Assembly (NCBI GenBank): GCA_004297165.1
Contig: SCUJ01000006.1
Location: 124,001-188,000 of the forward strand
Source: Gammaproteobacteria bacterium
Lineage (GTDB): Bacteria; Pseudomonadota; Gammaproteobacteria; Eutrophobiales; Eutrophobiaceae
Length of the DNA: 64,000 nt
Reading direction: 5' to 3'
The notes under the pieces are model-generated. The model had not been told where the DNA came from. It made no database searches and saw only the letters and a program-made list of their open reading frames with translations. Below, one piece after another: positions 25,835-35,561 of the stretch (its first letter is position 1; the number at the start of each line of letters is the position of its first letter). Both the position numbers and the translations under genes were made by a program.

Positions 25835-27658
25835 TCAGGAACGCCGTTTTTTCGGTGATTGAACTTCGGCGTCAGCATCCATCCGGTTGATGTTCAACTG
25901 CCGACCTGCGACCCAGACCTTTTTCAGGTCCCGGTAGACATCGCGCGGCATGCCTTCCGGCAGGTCCACCGTGCTGAAGGTTTCGTGAATGGTGATGCGG
26001 TCGATGAAACGGCTGTCGAGTCCCGCCTCATTGGCAATAGCGCCGACGATGTTTTCCGGGCGCACGCCGTGTTGTTTGCCGACTTCCAGCCGGTAACGCT
26101 CCAAGCCGGCCTTGACCGGTGCGGTCGAAGGTTCAGGTTTGCGTTTGCCTTGTCGCGGTTCATCGAGCCGCTGTTGTCGTGGTTTTGAGAACCGGGAATC
26201 GGGGTCTCGCGGCTTGCCCGGGTCGCGCTTATCGTGCGCCGATCCCCGTTCGGGGTGGCGTGAGTCCCGGCCTTCACGTCGCGGGGATCTTTCCTGTCGC
26301 TCCTTTTTCCCTTCATTGGGGACCTTATCGAGGAGCATGGGGGTTTCTCCCTGGATGAGACTCGCCAATGCAGCGGCAATCTCGATGGCGGGCACATTGT
26401 GCTCGTGCTGGTATTGTTCGATGAGTTGGTTGAAAAACTCCAGATTATTCTTTGCCAGCCGATCCGTGATCTGTTGAGTAAAGCGGTTGATGCGCTGATT
26501 GTTGATCATCTCCGTGGAGGGCAGTTCCATCAGGGTGATTTTCTGTCGGGTGGCCTTTTCGATGGCGTAGAGCAGGTGTTTCTCCCGAGGCGCGATGAAG
26601 AGGATCGCATCGCCGTTGCGGCCGAAGCGGCCGGTACGGCCGATGCGATGCACATAGGCCTCGGTGTCGCAGGGAATGTCGTAATTGATGACATGACTGA
26701 TGCGGTCGACATCCAGGCCGCGCGCGGCCACATCGGTCGCCACAAGGATCTCGATCTTGCCGGATCTCAGCCTCTCGATGATGAGTTCCCGCTGTTTCTG
26801 TTGCAGATCGCCATTCAGCGCCGCGGCGTTGTAGCCGCGGGCCGCCAGTTTCTCCGCAAGTTCCACGGTGGCGATCTTGGTGCGGACGAATACGATCATG
26901 GCCTCGAATTCCTCCGCCTCGAGGATCCGGGTGAGGGCATCCAGCTTATGCATGCCGCTGACCATCCAGTAGCGCTGACGGATGCACTCGGCCGTGGTGG
27001 TGCGCACCGCCACAGTAATCTCCTCGGGGTTCTTCAGGTGTTTCGCGGCGATGCGGCGAATCTCCCTGGGCAGGGTGGCGGAAAAGAGCGCCACCTGGCG
27101 TTCCGGTGGGCTTTGCTCCAGGATCCATTCCACGTCCTCTATGAAACCCATGCGCAGCATCTCGTCGGCCTCGTCCAGCACCAGAGCGCGCAGGTCATCC
27201 AGTTTGAGGGTGCCCCGCCGCATGTGGTCCATGACGCGACCCGGCGTGCCGACCACCACATGCACGCCCTGCTTCAACTGGCGCAGTTGTCCCCGGTAGT
27301 CCTGGCCGCCATAAATCGGCAGGACATGAAAGCCCGGCAGCCGGCCAGCGTAACGCTGAAATGCCTCGGCGACCTGGATCGCCAGTTCCCTGGTCGGCGT
27401 CAGCACCAGCACTTGCGGTGCGCGCCGGTCCAGATCCAGGGTGGACAAGAGCGGCAGGGCAAAGGCCGCGGTTTTGCCCGTACCGGTTTGCGCCTGACCG
27501 ACGATGTCACGTCCGGCGAGGATATGGGGGATGGTCAGCGCCTGGATCGGCGATGGCGCCTCGTAGCCGACATCCTTGAGGGCGAGCAGTACGGGCGGAA
27601 TAATCGCCAGATCGCGGAAATCCGGCAGCGTAGTGGTATCTGTAGTTGGTTGATTCAT
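25835..27658 (-). CDS. deaD: DEAD-box ATP-dependent RNA helicase (DeaD/CsdA type)
   Basis: 607 residues. Q motif ([11 protein letters not shown]), motif [11 protein letters not shown], motif [11 protein letters not shown], motif III SATLP, motif [11 protein letters not shown] and motif [13 protein letters not shown] are all present. After about residue 440 comes a basic Arg/Lys/Asp linker, then a C-terminal RNA-binding domain of the DbpA/CsdA class ([22 protein letters not shown]). Likely unwinds rRNA or mRNA structure, in ribosome assembly and cold adaptation. Length and order are typical of DeaD. Confidence 0.93.
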   Translation of the reverse strand: MNQPTTDTTTLPDFRDLAIIPPVLLALKDVGYEAPSPIQALTIPHILAGRDIVGQAQTGTGKTAAFALPLLSTLDLDRRAPQVLVLTPTRELAIQVAEAFQRYAGRLPGFHVLPIYGGQDYRGQLRQLKQGVHVVVGTPGRVMDHMRRGTLKLDDLRALVLDEADEMLRMGFIEDVEWILEQSPPERQVALFSATLPREIRRIAAKHLKNPEEITVAVRTTTAECIRQRYWMVSGMHKLDALTRILEAEEFEAMIVFVRTKIATVELAEKLAARGYNAAALNGDLQQKQRELIIERLRSGKIEILVATDVAARGLDVDRISHVINYDIPCDTEAYVHRIGRTGRFGRNGDAILFIAPREKHLLYAIEKATRQKITLMELPSTEMINNQRINRFTQQITDRLAKNNLEFFNQLIEQYQHEHNVPAIEIAAALASLIQGETPMLLDKVPNEGKKERQERSPRREGRDSRHPERGSAHDKRDPGKPRDPDSRFSKPRQQRLDEPRQGKRKPEPSTAPVKAGLERYRLEVGKQHGVRPENIVGAIANEAGLDSRFIDRITIHETFSTVDLPEGMPRDVYRDLKKVWVAGRQLNINRMDADAEVQSPKKRRS

Positions 27659-27817
27659 AGTGAGATGTGTAGGGAAGGGCAGTGAAACGGTGAGTGGGGC
27701 CGCATTCTATCCCCGCAGCCCCGGAGATGCACCTGAAAATAATGGATCTGGCTGGGGGACGGCCCAGCCTATTCACAGCAGGGAAGGGTTTTTGGGTGGC
27801 GGGGCAAAATCACATAA

Positions 27818-27846
27818 AGGCGAGCAGGGGGGAACCCCCTGCGCCT
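27818..27846 (-). terminator. Rho-independent terminator after the PEP-CTERM gene
   Basis: On the minus strand the sequence folds as a GC-rich hairpin (GCAGGGGG paired with CCCCCTGC around a 3 nt loop, extended by AGGCG/CGCCT with a bulge) followed by TTTATGTGATTTT. It lies 43 nt past the stop codon of the PEP-CTERM gene. The T-run is interrupted, so efficiency is uncertain. Confidence 0.55.
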
Positions 27847-27888
27847 CTCTAAAGATTTAATTACCGGATGACTCGAATCGCCAAATGA

Positions 27889-28647
27889 CTAACTCCGTAC
27901 ATTTCGCCGCCGAAACGCCGCCAGCCCGGCAAGCCCACTGCCAAGCAGCATCCACATGCCGGGCTCCGGCACAGAGGATACCGGCACGACAACTTCGACA
28001 GATACGTTATCCAGCGCAGCGCCGTATGCGTTGTTTTCGAAGCTGGTAAATACAAGCTCGGTAAGGGTACTCGTCGCTATAAACTGCATGGTCCGCGTTT
28101 CCCAATGCATATCGGGATACATCAGCGCTGCCGGATTGCTTGTATACCAATCAGGGTAGGGCGTTGAGAAAGAAAAATTCTGGCTTGAACCACTCACGTC
28201 TACGCTCATCCCCTTTGTGTGGGAGTTATGTAGCACTTGATTTGCAAAATTGCCGGCCATATCGAAAGTTAATTCATACAGTTGACCGACATCAGTGGAA
28301 AAAGAATTGGACTTGATAGTGGCGGCGGAAAGACCGCTCATATCCAGGCTGTAGTTGCCATCGGATGCTTGCCATACGCCGTTATTAATCCAATCGGCGC
28401 TCCCGGCGGTGATCGTCCACCCATTGATTGCGGTGCTTGGGCTGTATAAGGTTATATAGCCGCCTGTGTACACGCCGCCAGTATGGGTGCCGCCTTCGAA
28501 ACTCCCGTTTACGACCAAATTGGCATGAGCTCCGTTCGCAAACAGTAAAGAAGTACACAGGACGGCCAGAATCTTTTGCGCCTCAAACCGGCGATACTCC
28601 TTGAAACAGGAAAAGACATTCAATCGCACAATATCCAGCTTCTTCAT
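27889..28647 (-). CDS. PEP-CTERM anchored secreted protein (choice-of-anchor C-like)
   Basis: About 252 residues. The N-terminus carries a signal peptide (KILAVLCTSLLFANGAHA) after a 30-residue basic extension. The mature part starts NLVVNGSFEGG, typical of beta-sandwich choice-of-anchor C proteins. The C-terminus shows the full PEP-CTERM signal: VPEPGMWMLLGSGLAGLAAF followed by RRR. Exosortase would recognise it, so an epsH-type system should exist elsewhere. ATG at 28647 has GGAG 8 nt upstream; the longer start at 28725 is unsupported. A sigma-54-like promoter lies about 90 bp upstream. Likely role is extracellular matrix or floc formation. Confidence 0.85.
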   Translation of the reverse strand: MKKLDIVRLNVFSCFKEYRRFEAQKILAVLCTSLLFANGAHANLVVNGSFEGGTHTGGVYTGGYITLYSPSTAINGWTITAGSADWINNGVWQASDGNYSLDMSGLSAATIKSNSFSTDVGQLYELTFDMAGNFANQVLHNSHTKGMSVDVSGSSQNFSFSTPYPDWYTSNPAALMYPDMHWETRTMQFIATSTLTELVFTSFENNAYGAALDNVSVEVVVPVSSVPEPGMWMLLGSGLAGLAAFRRRNVRS

Positions 28648-28736
28648 TGTCGCAACTCCATTTTCTTTTTGGTTATAAATTCGGTTTAAGCTCATTAATC
28701 GTTGTAAACGATTGAAATCAGCCACGCGTAGGCGAT

Positions 28737-28752
28737 AGCAATATACATGCCT
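28737..28752 (-). promoter_or_regulatory. Sigma-54-like promoter of the PEP-CTERM gene
   Basis: Minus strand AGGCATGTATATTGCT against consensus TGGCACG-N4-TTGCT: the essential GG and GC are present at correct spacing, with two mismatches (A for T, T for C). Expected start near 28727, 80 nt before the ATG. In many exosortase bacteria PEP-CTERM genes are under sigma-54 control by PrsK/PrsR, which fits. Confidence 0.55.
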
Positions 28753-29225
28753 GGAATGTAAATCATTGTTTATTATGATGAAGCCAAGAACATGAACGTC
28801 TCAGTCAACGATGGAATGTCGGATTTCAATATACTCAAGTGGATTACTGTAAATAATTTCGACATATATATGAGGAAAAAACAGGGGCCTTCTACCTAAA
28901 ACTCGTGATTTTTTATCGCCGCAGTTACCACCAGAAGTGAAAGTTGGTGTCCTCATCTGAGGAGGCTGAATCCCCCTCGCCGTGCTGCATTCGGGCCATG
29001 CTTAAGGAAAATTCCTCGTCATCTACTATATTCAGTATGTGAACAACATCAAAATTTAGAGTGATGTTGGAACCGGCATATCGGGACAGGGCGGAGAGAT
29101 GGGACGAATCTATCAATAAAAGGGTATGTCACCATACTCCGCATCAGCAAACCTGACTCATATATACCCGATTAAAATACCTAAAAACCAATCTAAATAA
29201 CCGGTATCAGACAGGAGTTTGTGGG
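28753..29225. other. Intergenic stretch without supported gene
   Basis: AT-rich divergent spacer between the PEP-CTERM gene and cfa. A minus-strand frame at 28925-29116 (63 codons) has only a TTG start and no ribosome site. No RNA gene, repeat or recognisable operator seen, apart from the AGGAG serving cfa. Confidence 0.6.
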
Positions 29226-30518
29226 ATGAATACTACCAGGCATCCAGCGCAGATTTTTGTTAAAGACCTGCAGGAATCGGACACTCGGACACTCCAGGGC
29301 ACCCGCGCCACTTTGCTGGATCGTCTGGCGCTCAATTTTTTATACGATGCAATCGGCCGGCCGCCGGTCGATTTCAAGTTATGGGACGGGACCCATGCCG
29401 CCAACAGCCCTGGCGGCAGTCGGTTACGGATTATTTTTCGCACCCGCAAGGCCCTGTGGCGGACCTGCCTGCGCCCGGACCCCGGTTTCGGCGACGCCTA
29501 CACAGTAGGCGAGGCGGATATCGAGGGCGATTTGATCGAAACCCTGATCGAAACCTATCGCACGATGGAACAGAGCCCCTGGCAGAATTTCCGGCGGCGC
29601 GTTCCCGGTTGGGTGGCGCTACCCTACGGCAATTCCCTGACCGAATCCAAACGTAATATCGCCGCTCATTATGACCTGGGCAACGATTTCTACCGCCTCT
29701 GGCTGGATCCCGATATGGTGTATACCTGCGCTTATTATCGCGGCGCGGATCTGGATCTCGCCGCGGCACAACAGGCGAAGCTCGAGCATGTCTGCCGCAA
29801 GGTCGGCCTGACCCCGGGGATGCGCGTCGTAGAGGCGGGTTGCGGTTGGGGTTCTCTCGCCCTGTACATGGCGCGCCACTATGGCGTCAAGGTGCGGGCC
29901 TTCAATATTTCCCGTGAGCAGATTACTCATGCGCAGCAGCGGGCCAGGGAAGAGGGGCTCGATCACGCCGTCGAGTTTATTGAGGACGATTACCGTAATA
30001 TCCGGGGCGAATACGACGCCTTCGTTTCCGTCGGTATGCTCGAACATGTGGGGCCGGACCATTACCGGGAACTTGGCGAGCTGATCAAGCGTTGCCTCGC
30101 GCCCGCCGGACGCGGTCTGATCCACAGCGTCGGGCGGAACCGCACAACCCCGATGAACGGCTGGATCCATCAACGCATCTTTCCCGGCAGTTATACGCCG
30201 AGCCTGAAGGAGATGATGGACATTTTCGAAGCCACCTCTTTTTCCATCCTCGATGTGGAAAACCTCCGCCTGCACTATGCGCGAACCCTCACGGACTGGC
30301 TGCGGAATTTTGATGACCGGCTGCCCGTGATCCGGGACAAATATAACGAGGCATTTATTCGCGCGTGGCGATTATATCTGGGTGGTTGCGTCGCCGCCTT
30401 TACGGCCGGGACGCTGCAATTATTCCAGGTAGTATTTACCCATTCTGGAAATAATCGCCTGCCCCGTTCGCGGGATCATCTCTACGCCGGGACCGAACCT
30501 GAGTTCTGGTCGAACTGA
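29226..30518 (+). CDS. cfa: Cyclopropane-fatty-acyl-phospholipid synthase family protein
   Basis: 430 residues. It has the N-terminal lipid-binding region, then NIAAHYDLGNDFYRLWLD, the SAM motif VVEAGCGWGSL, FNISREQITHAQQRA, YDAFVSVGMLEHVG and a C-terminal block RLYLGGCVAAFTAGTLQLFQ. The enzyme transfers a methylene group from SAM to unsaturated acyl chains in membrane lipids. ATG with AGGAG upstream. A flavoprotein of the geranylgeranyl reductase family follows after 6 nt, so a second modification step of the acyl chain is possible. Other SAM-dependent lipid methylation (methyl-branched chains) cannot be excluded. Confidence 0.92.
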   Translation: MNTTRHPAQIFVKDLQESDTRTLQGTRATLLDRLALNFLYDAIGRPPVDFKLWDGTHAANSPGGSRLRIIFRTRKALWRTCLRPDPGFGDAYTVGEADIEGDLIETLIETYRTMEQSPWQNFRRRVPGWVALPYGNSLTESKRNIAAHYDLGNDFYRLWLDPDMVYTCAYYRGADLDLAAAQQAKLEHVCRKVGLTPGMRVVEAGCGWGSLALYMARHYGVKVRAFNISREQITHAQQRAREEGLDHAVEFIEDDYRNIRGEYDAFVSVGMLEHVGPDHYRELGELIKRCLAPAGRGLIHSVGRNRTTPMNGWIHQRIFPGSYTPSLKEMMDIFEATSFSILDVENLRLHYARTLTDWLRNFDDRLPVIRDKYNEAFIRAWRLYLGGCVAAFTAGTLQLFQVVFTHSGNNRLPRSRDHLYAGTEPEFWSN

Positions 30519-30524
30519 GCGACG

Positions 30525-31547
30525 ATGGACAATTTCGATGTCATCGTCGTCGGGGGCGGACCGGCAGGGTCCGCCAGCGCGGGGGCCCTGGTCCGCGCCG
30601 GCCGGCGCGTCGTGGTGCTGGATCGCGAGGAATTCCCGCGGTTGAAACTCTGCGCCGGCTGGGTGACGCCCGGTGTTTTCAAGGCGCTCGGGATCGAGCC
30701 CGAGGAGTATCCGCGCGGGCTGCATGCCTTTGACCATCTGGTTGTTCATGTGGGTGGATTGACGTTCCGTCTTCCCACGCGACAGTACTCCGTGCGCCGC
30801 CTGGAGTTCGACGACTTTCTCCTCCAGCGTAGCCAGGCCGCAATTATCCGGCACGAGGTGCGCGAGATCGTCCAGCGTGACGAGACATATATCATCGACG
30901 ACGCATACAGCGCGCGTTACCTGGTCGGGGCCGGCGGGACGCGCTGCCCGGTCTACCGGACCCTGTTCCGGCACAACCTCCAACGCGACAGCCGGACGCA
31001 AATCGCGGCCCTGGAGCTGGAGTTTCCCTGCTTGTGGCGGGATCCCCGGTGTCACTTGTGGTTCTTCGAGCGGTGCCTCCCAGGGTATTCCTGGTATGTG
31101 CCGAAGTCGAACGGCATGCTCAACATCGGCATCGGTGCGATGGCGGAGCACCTCAAACAGAAGGGGCAACACCTGCATGCACACTGGGAACAGCTCATCG
31201 CCCGCCTCTGCCGGGAAGGGTTGCTCGATAGCGAACCGGGGCCGCCGTCCGGCTACTCCTATTATTTACGGGCGAGCGGCAATTCGGCGCGTCTGGGCAA
31301 TGCCCTACTGGTCGGCGATGCGGTGGGCGTCGCGAGCCGCGATCTTGGCGAGGGCATCGGTCCCGCCATCCGCAGCGGATTGAGCGCGGCCGAAAGTATT
31401 CTTACGGCCAGCCCTTATCGACCTCACCAGGGGAGCGGTCTGTCGTTCGATGAAATCCTGCACAATCGCCTCCTGCGTCTGCTCGGACGTGCGGCCTTCC
31501 GGATGCTCGGCATTACCGGCAGGGAGATCTCGCTGGAGGGTCGATAA
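30525..31547 (+). CDS. FAD-dependent oxidoreductase, geranylgeranyl reductase family
   Basis: 340 residues. Rossmann start DVIVVGGGPAGSASAGALV with the E/D at the end of the second strand (VVLDREEF), then LCAGWVTPGVF as in geranylgeranyl reductases, a middle strand motif YLVGAGGTRCPV and the second FAD motif ALLVGDAVGVASRDLGEGI. Members reduce isoprenoid or other lipid double bonds, or act as hydroxylases. The tight link to cfa (6 nt) suggests a lipid substrate. Polyprenyl quinone tail or chlorophyll-type reduction is not implied by the neighbours. Confidence 0.85.
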   Translation: MDNFDVIVVGGGPAGSASAGALVRAGRRVVVLDREEFPRLKLCAGWVTPGVFKALGIEPEEYPRGLHAFDHLVVHVGGLTFRLPTRQYSVRRLEFDDFLLQRSQAAIIRHEVREIVQRDETYIIDDAYSARYLVGAGGTRCPVYRTLFRHNLQRDSRTQIAALELEFPCLWRDPRCHLWFFERCLPGYSWYVPKSNGMLNIGIGAMAEHLKQKGQHLHAHWEQLIARLCREGLLDSEPGPPSGYSYYLRASGNSARLGNALLVGDAVGVASRDLGEGIGPAIRSGLSAAESILTASPYRPHQGSGLSFDEILHNRLLRLLGRAAFRMLGITGREISLEGR

Positions 31548-31553
31548 GCGGGG

Positions 31554-33038
31554 CTATCCGGACTTCCAGAGTTTGTCCCAGATCGCATCGATGCGATCGA
31601 CCACCGCCTGATCCATGCGGATCGGGCGCCCCCATTCCCGGTTCGTTTCGCCGGGCCATTTGTTGGTGGCGTCGATGCCGACCTTGGCGCCGAGCCCGGC
31701 GACCGGGCTTGCGAAATCGAGCGCATCGATCGGCGTATTTTCCACGATGGTGAGATCGCGTCCTGGATCGGCGCGCGTGGATACGGCCCAGATCACATCG
31801 CTCCAGTTGCGCACGTCGATATCCTCGTCGGTGACGATCACGAATTTCGTATAGGTGAATTGCCGCAGGAAGGACCAGATCCCGAACATGATGCGTTTTG
31901 CGTGTCCGGCGTACTCTTTGCGGATGCTGACTGTGGCGATGCGGTAGGAACAGGCCTCGGGCGGGAGATAGAAGTCGACGATCTCCGGAAATTGTTTTTG
32001 CAGGATCGGCACGAACACCTCGTTCAGCGCCAACGCCAGCATGGAAGGTTCGTCGTCCGGAGAGCGGCCGTTGTAGGTGGTGTGGTAGATCGGCGCGTTG
32101 CGACGGGTGATGCACTCGATCGTGAAGACCGGAAAACGCTCTGCCGTGTCGTAATAGCCCGTGTGATCCCCGAAGGGGCCTTCGAGCGCATCCTCGCCCG
32201 GCTCGATATGGCCTTCCAGGACGATCTCCGCCGTCGCCGGGGCCTGCAAGGGGATGGTCCGGCAGTTGCAGATCTCGCTGCGCGCCCCCCGGAGCAGTCC
32301 GGCGAACTGATACTCGGAGAGGGCATCCGGGATCGGCGTTACCGCCGCGAGGATCGTCGCCGGATCGGCGCCGAGCGCCACGGCGACAGGAAATTTACCC
32401 CCAGGGTTCGCGTTCAGCCAGTCCCGGTAATCCTGCGCCCCGCCGCGATGCGGCAGCCAGCGCATGATCAGTTTGTTGCGGGCGATGACTTGTTGCCGGT
32501 ACACGCCGATATTCAGACGTTCCTGCCGCGGCCCTTTGGTGATGGTCAGACCCCAGGTAAGCATCGGTCCTGCATCCCCCGGCCAGCCGGTCTGTATGGG
32601 GAATTGGTAAAGATCCACCTCCGGTCCCATGCAAATGGTCTCCTGACAGGGCGGCGTTCCGCGCACGAGACGCGGGTGAAAATGCAGCAGCTTCCTGAAG
32701 GTCGGAAACTTGTCGAGCGCATCGCCGAGGCCGGTGGGCCAGGCCGGGTCCTTGAGACTCGCGAGCAACGTTCCCAGTTCGCGCAGGTCGGCGACGGATT
32801 CCCGCCCGATCCCCATGGCGATGCGTTGAGTACTGCCGAAGAGATTGCAGAGCGCCGGGATGTTCGAGCCTTTTGGATTCTCGAAAAGCAGGGCGGGACC
32901 ATTCTCGCGCAGGCTGCGCCGTGAGACCTCGGTCATTTCGAGACAGGGATCGATGGGATGACCGATGCGTTGCAGCAGTTTGCGGCGTTCCAAATCCCGG
33001 AGAAATTCGCGCAGGTCGAGGTAAGCGGCGGTGCTCAT
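31554..33038 (-). CDS. ubiD: 4-hydroxy-3-polyprenylbenzoate decarboxylase (UbiD)
   Basis: 494 residues, normal UbiD length. Visible blocks: [57 protein letters not shown] with the catalytic Glu and [13 protein letters not shown]. It uses prenylated FMN (made by UbiX, not in view) to decarboxylate the quinone ring precursor; this step needs no oxygen. It is convergent with the lipid genes (6 nt gap to the flavoprotein stop) and divergent from ubiT, 53 nt apart. Confidence 0.95.
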   Translation of the reverse strand: MSTAAYLDLREFLRDLERRKLLQRIGHPIDPCLEMTEVSRRSLRENGPALLFENPKGSNIPALCNLFGSTQRIAMGIGRESVADLRELGTLLASLKDPAWPTGLGDALDKFPTFRKLLHFHPRLVRGTPPCQETICMGPEVDLYQFPIQTGWPGDAGPMLTWGLTITKGPRQERLNIGVYRQQVIARNKLIMRWLPHRGGAQDYRDWLNANPGGKFPVAVALGADPATILAAVTPIPDALSEYQFAGLLRGARSEICNCRTIPLQAPATAEIVLEGHIEPGEDALEGPFGDHTGYYDTAERFPVFTIECITRRNAPIYHTTYNGRSPDDEPSMLALALNEVFVPILQKQFPEIVDFYLPPEACSYRIATVSIRKEYAGHAKRIMFGIWSFLRQFTYTKFVIVTDEDIDVRNWSDVIWAVSTRADPGRDLTIVENTPIDALDFASPVAGLGAKVGIDATNKWPGETNREWGRPIRMDQAVVDRIDAIWDKLWKSG

Positions 33039-33091
33039 GTTAGTGTATCATTCGTCCCCATCGATAAATTCAACCCGGTAAATTACGGATC

Positions 33092-33640
33092 GTGACCGCA
33101 AAAGCCCAAGCCCAAGCCACAAATCAGCAGCGTCAGCAGACCTTGCGCCTGTTCCTGCAGCAGGTTCCGGACCGGGTCAAGACCAAGCTGTTCGTGCGGA
33201 TCTTCAACCATCTGGCGCGAGGCCAGACCCTGGTGGAGCGGCTGCGCGAATTGGATAACCGCATCATCGGCCTGCGCATCACCGATATCCCGTGCCTGTT
33301 CCAGTTGCATGTTCTGAACGGACGGCTGCGGGCCGCGGATCAGGACTGTTGCGATGTTACCATAAGCGGCGAATTGCAGGGATTCCTGCAACTCGCCGCG
33401 CTTAACGAGGATCCCGATACGCTCTTCTTTCAGCGGGTGCTGCGGATCGATGGCGAGACCGATACAGGCGTGCATATCAAGAATATCCTGGATGCCATGG
33501 ACTACGATTGGGATGCCCATATCGATGCCGTCCTGGCCGCGACGCCCTGGCTCGCGAAGGGTGCGAAGCGTTGCCTGCATGCGTCGCGCCGCTTAATCCC
33601 GCGTGAAATCCGGCAGGGAATGGCGATCCTTAACCTGTAG
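33092..33640 (+). CDS. ubiT: UbiT, SCP2-domain protein of O2-independent ubiquinone synthesis
   Basis: 182 residues, GTG start at 33092. It carries an SCP2 sterol/lipid carrier domain (about 40-135, LRITDIPCLFQLHVLNGRL, DVTISGELQGFLQL, LFFQRVLRIDGETDTG), the UbiT hallmark. UbiT binds quinone precursors and works with UbiU/UbiV in the anaerobic pathway. Its 3' end overlaps the end of ubiV by 11 nt in convergent orientation; this antisense arrangement is unusual. No clear ribosome site is seen before the GTG. Confidence 0.9.
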   Translation: MTAKAQAQATNQQRQQTLRLFLQQVPDRVKTKLFVRIFNHLARGQTLVERLRELDNRIIGLRITDIPCLFQLHVLNGRLRAADQDCCDVTISGELQGFLQLAALNEDPDTLFFQRVLRIDGETDTGVHIKNILDAMDYDWDAHIDAVLAATPWLAKGAKRCLHASRRLIPREIRQGMAILNL

Positions 33641-34526
33641 TCTGATGAAGTCGCCGGATGCCGGCGTCCCCGTTCCAGTAGCCGTCACAACCGCCAAAAG
33701 TCTCGTACTGTCGCAGTTGCCGCACGGCATCTTGCGCTTCGATGCAGCCGTCGATCACGGCGCGGACCGTGGCGACAATTTCCGGCAGACCTTCGGCCTG
33801 CGGCGACAACCGCAGGACGTCGATGCCGCGGTCGCGCATCTCCGCATAATAGCCAATGAGATTACAGGTGGCTGCGGACTGGATCTGAATGCCATTAATC
33901 AAAAGGAAGGGTCGATCCTCCTGGGTGTCGAGCGGCATGCCATCCACGTAGTCGCCGCAGATGAAACCGCATTGATCCTTGCCGCGATTGTTGGCACGCG
34001 CGCTGAAACAACGCGCGGAAAACGCCAGCGGCAGGCGGCCGAAGGCGAGCGTCTCCACCTCGAGTCCGGCCGGACGTGCCCGCAGGATCTCGCTCAGGGT
34101 CTCCTTGCCGAGCTCCACGGGCGCGATCCAGCGGGTCGCGCCAGCCCCGGCGAGCAGGCGCAAGGTCTGCGGATTGTAAACATTGATATGCGGCCCTATT
34201 ACGAACGGGCGGCCGGTTCGCGACTGGACCGCCGCCATGTCATTTGCCTCCACCGCAAATTCGTCGTTGGCGGCGATGCGTTGCAGGATGGCCAATTCCC
34301 CCTCCGCTTCGATGAGGCTCAGGGTCGCGAGGATGACCTCCTTGCCGGCCGTGCGCAGGTCATGGGCGATTCGCAGCCAGTCGTCGAGATCCAGGGCCCG
34401 GCGCTTGGAGCAGACCGTCTCGCCCAGGTACACGATATCGATGGGCGCAGCCCGCAGGGATTCATAGAAGGCGAACACCCGCTCGCGGTTCCAGAAATAC
34501 TGGAGTGGGCCGAGGCTCAGTTTCAT
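33630..34526 (-). CDS. ubiV: UbiV, O2-independent ubiquinone hydroxylation protein
   Basis: 298 residues of the peptidase-U32-like family. [4Fe-4S] ligands fit UbiV: Cys39, and Cys173, Cys186, Cys190 in FSARCFSA and DQCGFICGDY. Cys39 matches the known E. coli position exactly; the third spacing is slightly shorter. UbiU and UbiV form a heterodimer that hydroxylates the quinone ring with prephenate rather than O2. ATG at 34526 overlaps the ubiU stop as ATGA, so the upstream ATG at 34562 inside ubiU is rejected. Family start MKLSLGPLQYFW supports this. Confidence 0.95.
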   Translation of the reverse strand: MKLSLGPLQYFWNRERVFAFYESLRAAPIDIVYLGETVCSKRRALDLDDWLRIAHDLRTAGKEVILATLSLIEAEGELAILQRIAANDEFAVEANDMAAVQSRTGRPFVIGPHINVYNPQTLRLLAGAGATRWIAPVELGKETLSEILRARPAGLEVETLAFGRLPLAFSARCFSARANNRGKDQCGFICGDYVDGMPLDTQEDRPFLLINGIQIQSAATCNLIGYYAEMRDRGIDVLRLSPQAEGLPEIVATVRAVIDGCIEAQDAVRQLRQYETFGGCDGYWNGDAGIRRLHQTTG

Positions 34527-35554
34527 TGCCAGGGTCGGTGATAGGCGCCGAGGGTGTGGCAACTGCCCTCAGCGAGAAGATTTAATTGTTCGATCCAGTC
34601 GGGCCTCGCCCGGAAGGTTTCAGGGTCGCGGTTGCAGGCGTCCAGCGCGTCGCGCAGGATCCGGGTTACGGTGGCCACATAGGCGCGACTGCGTTGCCGT
34701 CCCTCCACCTTGATGGCGCTAATGCCGGCGCGTTGGATATCGGGCAGGATCTCGATCAGGTTCAGACAAGTCGGCTCCTCGATGGCGTGATAGATATGGT
34801 CGTTCACCTTGAACCGGCCCTTGCAGATGGTGGGGTAACTGGCGGCCTCGTCATCCTTGAAGGTGTTGATGAGGATGTCGTTGAGATAGGAATCAGTGCC
34901 GGCCGCGGTCTCATGCCAGCGCACGGCATGCGCGGGGGAACAGACGCCGGCGCTGTTGGGCGATTCTGCCGTTACAAATGAAGAAAGGGCGCAACGGCCT
35001 TCAGCCATGACACATAGGCCGCCATAACCGAAGACCTCGATCTCCACGCCGGATTTCTCCACGAGCCGGCGCACCTGCTCGAGCGACAATACCCTGGGCA
35101 AAACCACCCGCTGGATACCGAAGCGCTCCCGATAGAAGGCGATCGCCTGGCGGTTGGTGGCCGAGCCCTGCACGGAAAGATGCAGGCGCAGCCCAGGGTG
35201 CGTAGCTTTGGCGTATTCGAGCAGACCAGGGTCGGCCAGGATCAATGCATCGACGCCGATGGCGGCGGCCATGTCCACCGAAGCGGCGGCCTCATCCCAG
35301 AGACGCGGCACTGGGTAGGTATTCAAGGCGAGGAAGACCCGTTTGCCGGCATTACGGGCATAATCTATGCCTTTGGCGGCCTCGTCTCGACTGAAGTTAA
35401 GGCCGGGAAAGTTTCTCGCGTTGGTATTATTGCGAAATCCGATATAAACCGCGTCCGCGCCGTTGTCGACGGCGGTCTTCAAGGCGGGGAGATTGCCGGC
35501 GGGACAGACCAGTTCAACTCGCTTTCTGTTTATGGAGGCTTGGCCTTCCTGCAT
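34523..35554 (-). CDS. ubiU: UbiU, O2-independent ubiquinone hydroxylation protein
   Basis: 343 residues, U32 family: VELVCPAGNLPALKTAVDNG at the start and a 4Fe-4S site at Cys181, Cys188, Cys205 and Cys244 (GGLCVMAEGRC, NSAGVCSP, YPTICKG). These four cysteines are in the same spacing as in E. coli UbiU (offset +12). Partner of UbiV, overlapping it by 4 nt. A small membrane protein gene lies 7 nt upstream in the same direction, then hemN, suggesting one FNR-driven transcript. Confidence 0.95.
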   Translation of the reverse strand: MQEGQASINRKRVELVCPAGNLPALKTAVDNGADAVYIGFRNNTNARNFPGLNFSRDEAAKGIDYARNAGKRVFLALNTYPVPRLWDEAAASVDMAAAIGVDALILADPGLLEYAKATHPGLRLHLSVQGSATNRQAIAFYRERFGIQRVVLPRVLSLEQVRRLVEKSGVEIEVFGYGGLCVMAEGRCALSSFVTAESPNSAGVCSPAHAVRWHETAAGTDSYLNDILINTFKDDEAASYPTICKGRFKVNDHIYHAIEEPTCLNLIEILPDIQRAGISAIKVEGRQRSRAYVATVTRILRDALDACNRDPETFRARPDWIEQLNLLAEGSCHTLGAYHRPWQ

Positions 35555-35561
35555 CGCTACC

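Noticed and set aside
26399-27685. Long plus-strand frame opposite the DEAD-box helicase
   Set aside because: Antisense of a gene with all helicase motifs; frame opened by GC-rich codons.
27750-27769. GGCTGGG/CCCAGCC hairpin after the helicase start
   Set aside because: No T-run on either strand, and it lies in a 5' region; not a terminator.
28925-29116. 63-codon minus-strand frame (ends NFHFWW)
   Set aside because: Only a TTG start, no ribosome site and no recognisable motif.
33039-33091. Possible FNR site between ubiD and ubiT
   Set aside because: TCGATAAATTCAAC departs at too many positions.
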